This document shows, piece by piece, positions 61,070 through 64,000 of a DNA stretch of 64,000 bases. The notes under the pieces were generated by a model. That model saw only the letters and a list, made by a program, of their open reading frames with translations, was not told the DNA's origin and made no database searches. This DNA comes from Euryhalocaulis sp050486445. GTDB taxonomy: Bacteria; Pseudomonadota; Alphaproteobacteria; Caulobacterales; Maricaulaceae. A program made the position numbers and the translations under genes. The stretch lies in the NCBI GenBank assembly GCA_050486445.1, contig JBJHDH010000011.1:1-64000 (forward strand), read 5' to 3'. Position 1 is the first letter of the stretch. Each line of letters opens with the position of its first letter.

Positions 61070-62917
61070 CTACAACGCCGCTATCGGGCTGGCGGGGGAG
61101 CGGCCCGAATTGCGGTCCATCGCGGCGATCAGAATGTCGCGCGCCATCGGGCCGCTGACTCGCGACCCGGCGCTGCCATGCTCGACGATCACCGCGACGG
61201 CGTAGCGCGGCGCGTCGAACGGCGCATAGGCGATGAACAACGCATGGTCGCGCAGCCGCCAGGTCAGATTTTCGTTGCGGATCACGCCCGTCGCGCGCTC
61301 GGCGGCGGAGATGTTGCGGGCCTGGGCCGAACCGCTCTTGCCCGCCATTTCCACGCCGCGTTCGGTCAGCACCGCGCGCAGCGTATTATACGCTGTGCCG
61401 CCCGGCTCATGGCACACGCCGCGCATACCTCGCCGCATGACGGCGAAGGCGTCCTCCGCATAATCCAGCGTCTCGAACTGCGGAGCGCCGCCATCCAGAA
61501 CCAGACGCGGCAGCACGCGCCGGCCGCTGGCCAGGCGCGCAGTCATGGTTGCGAGCTGCAACGACGAAGATGTGATGAAGCCCTGACCGATGCCCGCGCT
61601 GATTGTCTCGCCGGGATACCAGGGCTCGCCCATCGTGGCGCGCTTCCACGCATCGTCCGGCATCACGCCGGCGCGCACGCCGGGAAGGCCGATATCCGGC
61701 AATTCGCTGATGCCGAATTCGCGCGCGACCTCGGCCAGCCGCTCGATGCCCAGCCGCCGCGCGGCCTCGTAAAAATAGACGTTGCAGGAATGTTTGATGG
61801 CGTCGTGCAGGTCGACCGAGCCATGCCGGCTCCAGCAGGCGTAACGCCGGTTGCCGAACTGGAAGCCGCCATTGCAGAACACACGCTCGCCCGGCCGCAT
61901 GGCGCCATGGCGGGCCGCCGCCATCGCCACGATCGGCTTGAATGTCGAGCCGGGCGGAAACTGGCCGGCGATCGCTTTCTTGAACAGCGGATTGGCCTCA
62001 TCGGCCAGCAGCGCGTCATACTCGGTCTGCGTGATGCGGCGCGCGAAGACGTTCGGGTCGTAGGCGGGATAGGAGGCCAGCGCCAGAATATCGCCGTTAT
62101 GGATGTCGAGCAGCGCGGCGCTGGCGGCGCGCTCTTCCGACAGGCGCTCCACCGCGTATTCCTGAAGCCCGGCGTCCAGCGTCAGGCGCACATCGTTCCC
62201 CGGACGCGCGGCCGTGGCAGGGTCCGGAAGCTCACGCACCACGCGGCCAAAGGCGTCCACCTCGACCTTCAGCGAACCGGCGCCGCCGCGCAGTTCCGGG
62301 TCCAGCGCCTGTTCCATGCCGTCGCGGCCGACGCGGAAATTCGGGCTGCGCAGCAGCGGGTCGTTGCCCGCCATCTCCTGATCCGCCTGGCCGACATAGC
62401 CGGTGACATGCGCGAAGAGCGGCCCCTTTGGGTAGGACCGTGTTTCCCCGACAAGGGGCAGAACGCCGGGCAGTTCCGGCGCATGAAGATTTACCTGTAC
62501 AAACGTATCCCAATTCAGGTTTTCCGCGACGGTGACGGCGCGGAATACGGGCGTGCGTGAAATCTCGCGCAGCAGGCCCTGCTTGCGCTCCTCCGACATC
62601 GGGACGATGCGCGACAGGCGGTCGAGCACCATCGCCGGATCCTTCGCATTCTCCGCGACGATCTGGACGGTGTAGTTTTCCTCGTTCTCCGCCAGCGGCT
62701 CGCCGAACCGGTCCAGGATGCGTCCGCGCGAAGGTGTGAGCAGGCGATAATTGAACTGGTTGCCGTCCGACAGGACGGCGAAGCGGTCCGCCTCATTCAC
62801 CTGGATATGGTGCAGTCGCCCGGCGAGCACGGCAAAGCCCACGCCCGCGCCGAACCCCAGAAGGATGGCGCGCCGCGTAAAGGCTGCTTCCGTATCCCGC
62901 GCGTCGCTGCCGCTCAC
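61070..62917 (-). CDS. mrdA: penicillin-binding protein 2
   Basis: A 615-residue class B transpeptidase of the elongasome. One N-terminal membrane helix, the PBP dimer domain (about 60-230), and the transpeptidase with 'GSTFKP' (active Ser near 321), 'HSCN' (SxN) and 'KSGSAQ' (KTG-box variant). The start is GTG, overlapping the mreD stop in GTGA. Confidence 0.96.
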   Translation of the reverse strand: MSGSDARDTEAAFTRRAILLGFGAGVGFAVLAGRLHHIQVNEADRFAVLSDGNQFNYRLLTPSRGRILDRFGEPLAENEENYTVQIVAENAKDPAMVLDRLSRIVPMSEERKQGLLREISRTPVFRAVTVAENLNWDTFVQVNLHAPELPGVLPLVGETRSYPKGPLFAHVTGYVGQADQEMAGNDPLLRSPNFRVGRDGMEQALDPELRGGAGSLKVEVDAFGRVVRELPDPATAARPGNDVRLTLDAGLQEYAVERLSEERAASAALLDIHNGDILALASYPAYDPNVFARRITQTEYDALLADEANPLFKKAIAGQFPPGSTFKPIVAMAAARHGAMRPGERVFCNGGFQFGNRRYACWSRHGSVDLHDAIKHSCNVYFYEAARRLGIERLAEVAREFGISELPDIGLPGVRAGVMPDDAWKRATMGEPWYPGETISAGIGQGFITSSSLQLATMTARLASGRRVLPRLVLDGGAPQFETLDYAEDAFAVMRRGMRGVCHEPGGTAYNTLRAVLTERGVEMAGKSGSAQARNISAAERATGVIRNENLTWRLRDHALFIAYAPFDAPRYAVAVIVEHGSAGSRVSGPMARDILIAAMDRNSGRSPASPIAAL

Positions 62918-63438
62918 GATCTCCCCCGGCCCAGCCCCACGGTCTTCGCCAGCGCGAAAAAGCCGGCCTCAAGAACAGGATACGTCAAAACTGTAAGAAT
63001 CAATTGAAGAAGTTGCAGCCATGTGACGCTAACTGGCCGGGCGGACGCGCCAAAAGCGGCCAGCCCCGCCACTGCGACCGCCGCCACGGCTCCGGCGATC
63101 CCGGCCAGGCGCCGCCACAGATCGGCCCCCAGAACATAGGGCCGCAGCACGCGGGCCGCGCCAGAGGCCGTCAGCAGGCCGAGCGCCCAGAATCCCAGCG
63201 GCGTCCAGGTCAGCAGATCCAGCGCCAGACCGGCCAGAAACACGGCCAGTGGCGGCATCAGAGATGGCCGGACAACGGTCCAGAAATAGACGACCATCAC
63301 TGCGAACAGCGGCGCAGGAACCGGGCCCAGTAGACCCGGCGCGGCGGTCAGCACCAGCGCGACCACAAGCGTCAGCACAGCCAGAAAGACCGGAGCCGGA
63401 CCGGGGCTGTCGCCCTCGAACAGCCGGGAGCGGATCAT
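62914..63438 (-). CDS. mreD: MreD, rod shape-determining membrane protein
   Basis: A 174-residue protein with about five transmembrane helices ('FLAVLTLVVALVLTAAPGLLG', 'PLFAVMVVYFWTVVRPSLMPPLAVFLAGLALDLL'). MreD links MreC to PBP2 and RodA. Its ATG overlaps the mreC stop as ATGA. Confidence 0.93.
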   Translation of the reverse strand: MIRSRLFEGDSPGPAPVFLAVLTLVVALVLTAAPGLLGPVPAPLFAVMVVYFWTVVRPSLMPPLAVFLAGLALDLLTWTPLGFWALGLLTASGAARVLRPYVLGADLWRRLAGIAGAVAAVAVAGLAAFGASARPVSVTWLQLLQLILTVLTYPVLEAGFFALAKTVGLGRGRS

Positions 63439-64000
63439 TGCCCCACCCCGCCCAGAATGCGCGATTGCGGAAGCTCCGGCGACGGGCGGGACGCAGGCGG
63501 CGGGCTGTCAGGCTCCGGCTGGGGCTCTGGCCGGGGTTCAAATTCAGGCGCGGGTTCGGCCGGGGGCGCGGGCGCGGCAGGCGGAGTCACTCCGGCGGTC
63601 TGAACGGTCTGAGACGGCTGGGCAGACTCCTGCGCCGCCGGGCCAGGCGGAGCGGACGCCCCGGCCATGATCGCCGTTTCTGTATCTCCAGCGTCTTCGG
63701 CGTCTTCTGCGTCCGGCGCATCCTCCACCATCGGATAGACGGGTGTCACTGCCTCAGGCGGCGGCGATGGGACCGGGTCGTGCGGATAGACCCAGACCGC
63801 GTCGATAGGCGCCCTGCTGGAATACAGCGCCACGCGCCAGCTTTCATCGCCGGCCATGGCGGTCACGCCGACCGGAAGGCCGCGCGGAAACACGCGGGAA
63901 TCGCCGGATGTCACGATGCGGTCCCCTTCCGCCAGACGCCGGTCGCCAGTGGCGAAGTCCAGCCGGGGAACGCCCGTATTGTCACCGATCAGCACAGCGC
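63435..64000 (-). CDS. mreC: MreC C-terminal part (5' end beyond window)
   Basis: The frame is open to the right edge (188 codons seen). The visible part holds the end of the MreC beta-domain ('IGDNTGVPRLDFATGDRRLAEGDRIVTSGDSRVFPRGLPVGVT', 'RVALYSSRAPIDAVWV') followed by a roughly 100-residue Pro/Glu/Ala-rich tail rich in 'PEPAPEF' and similar. MreC organises the elongasome in the periplasm. The long proline tail exceeds that of many relatives. Confidence 0.92.
   Translation of the reverse strand, partial: AVLIGDNTGVPRLDFATGDRRLAEGDRIVTSGDSRVFPRGLPVGVTAMAGDESWRVALYSSRAPIDAVWVYPHDPVPSPPPEAVTPVYPMVEDAPDAEDAEDAGDTETAIMAGASAPPGPAAQESAQPSQTVQTAGVTPPAAPAPPAEPAPEFEPRPEPQPEPDSPPPASRPSPELPQSRILGGVGQ

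Overview
This 64 kb window is high-GC (mid-60s percent by eye) chromosomal DNA from an alphaproteobacterium. The evidence is a clpP-clpX-lon block in the alphaproteobacterial order, a monofunctional-length chorismate mutase/prephenate dehydratase, a STAS-MlaE fusion in an mla-type operon, mreC-mreD-mrdA-rodA, Ku/LigD end joining, small stand-alone Hpt proteins, and a TipN-like coiled-coil membrane protein reminiscent of Caulobacterales and Hyphomonadaceae. Genus cannot be decided from sequence alone. No CRISPR array, rRNA operon, prophage or complete transposon was seen. Four tRNAs are present: Asp-GTC, Val-TAC, Leu-TAG and Lys-CTT.

Layout. 1-2.4 kb: four translationally coupled minus-strand genes (two DUF3237 proteins, one NTF2-like protein, one secreted protein cut by the window edge). 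2.5-5.9 kb: tRNA-Asp, then biotin genes bioA and bioFD in divergent orientation. 5.9-9.9 kb: secreted DUF6152 protein, small membrane protein, an EF-hand-containing metallo-beta-lactamase-fold protein and a formate/nitrite-type channel. 9.9-11.7 kb: a rearranged MoaD-like / ArsR / SRPBCC locus with a 75 bp direct repeat and paired operator-like sites. 11.8-20.1 kb: tRNA-Val, pheA behind a Phe-codon leader peptide and terminator (a classical attenuator), lon, clpX, clpP, tig, tRNA-Leu. 20.2-30 kb: HEAT-like protein, mfd, sdhE, secF, recG, DUF502 and DUF3089 proteins. 30-37.8 kb: glycine-zipper lipoprotein, hybrid histidine kinase, ligD-ku, ferredoxin/flavodoxin-NADP reductase, Hpt protein. 37.9-42.2 kb: two secreted low-complexity proteins, lactate permease, then a roughly 1 kb AT-richer segment ending in tRNA-Lys, with a copy of the tRNA 3' end at its far side. 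42.4-49.3 kb: DUF2188, transglutaminase-like, DUF2459, methyltransferase, FAH/zeta-GST pair, DUF418 and a Tat-exported SDR. 49.3-55.2 kb: TipN-like protein and the mla operon. 55.2-59.9 kb: dipeptide epimerase, MFS transporter, lipoprotein, proline iminopeptidase, Hpt protein. 59.9-64 kb: rodA, mrdA, mreD, mreC (partial), the cell-elongation operon.

The strongest regulatory reading is the pheA attenuator at 13163-13281. The structurally oddest regions are the MoaD/ArsR duplication at 10.1-10.9 kb and the tRNA-Lys mini-island at 41.1-42.1 kb. Several intergenic spaces hold strong palindromes, many ending in GAGC...GCTCT, which look like a dispersed palindromic repeat family.
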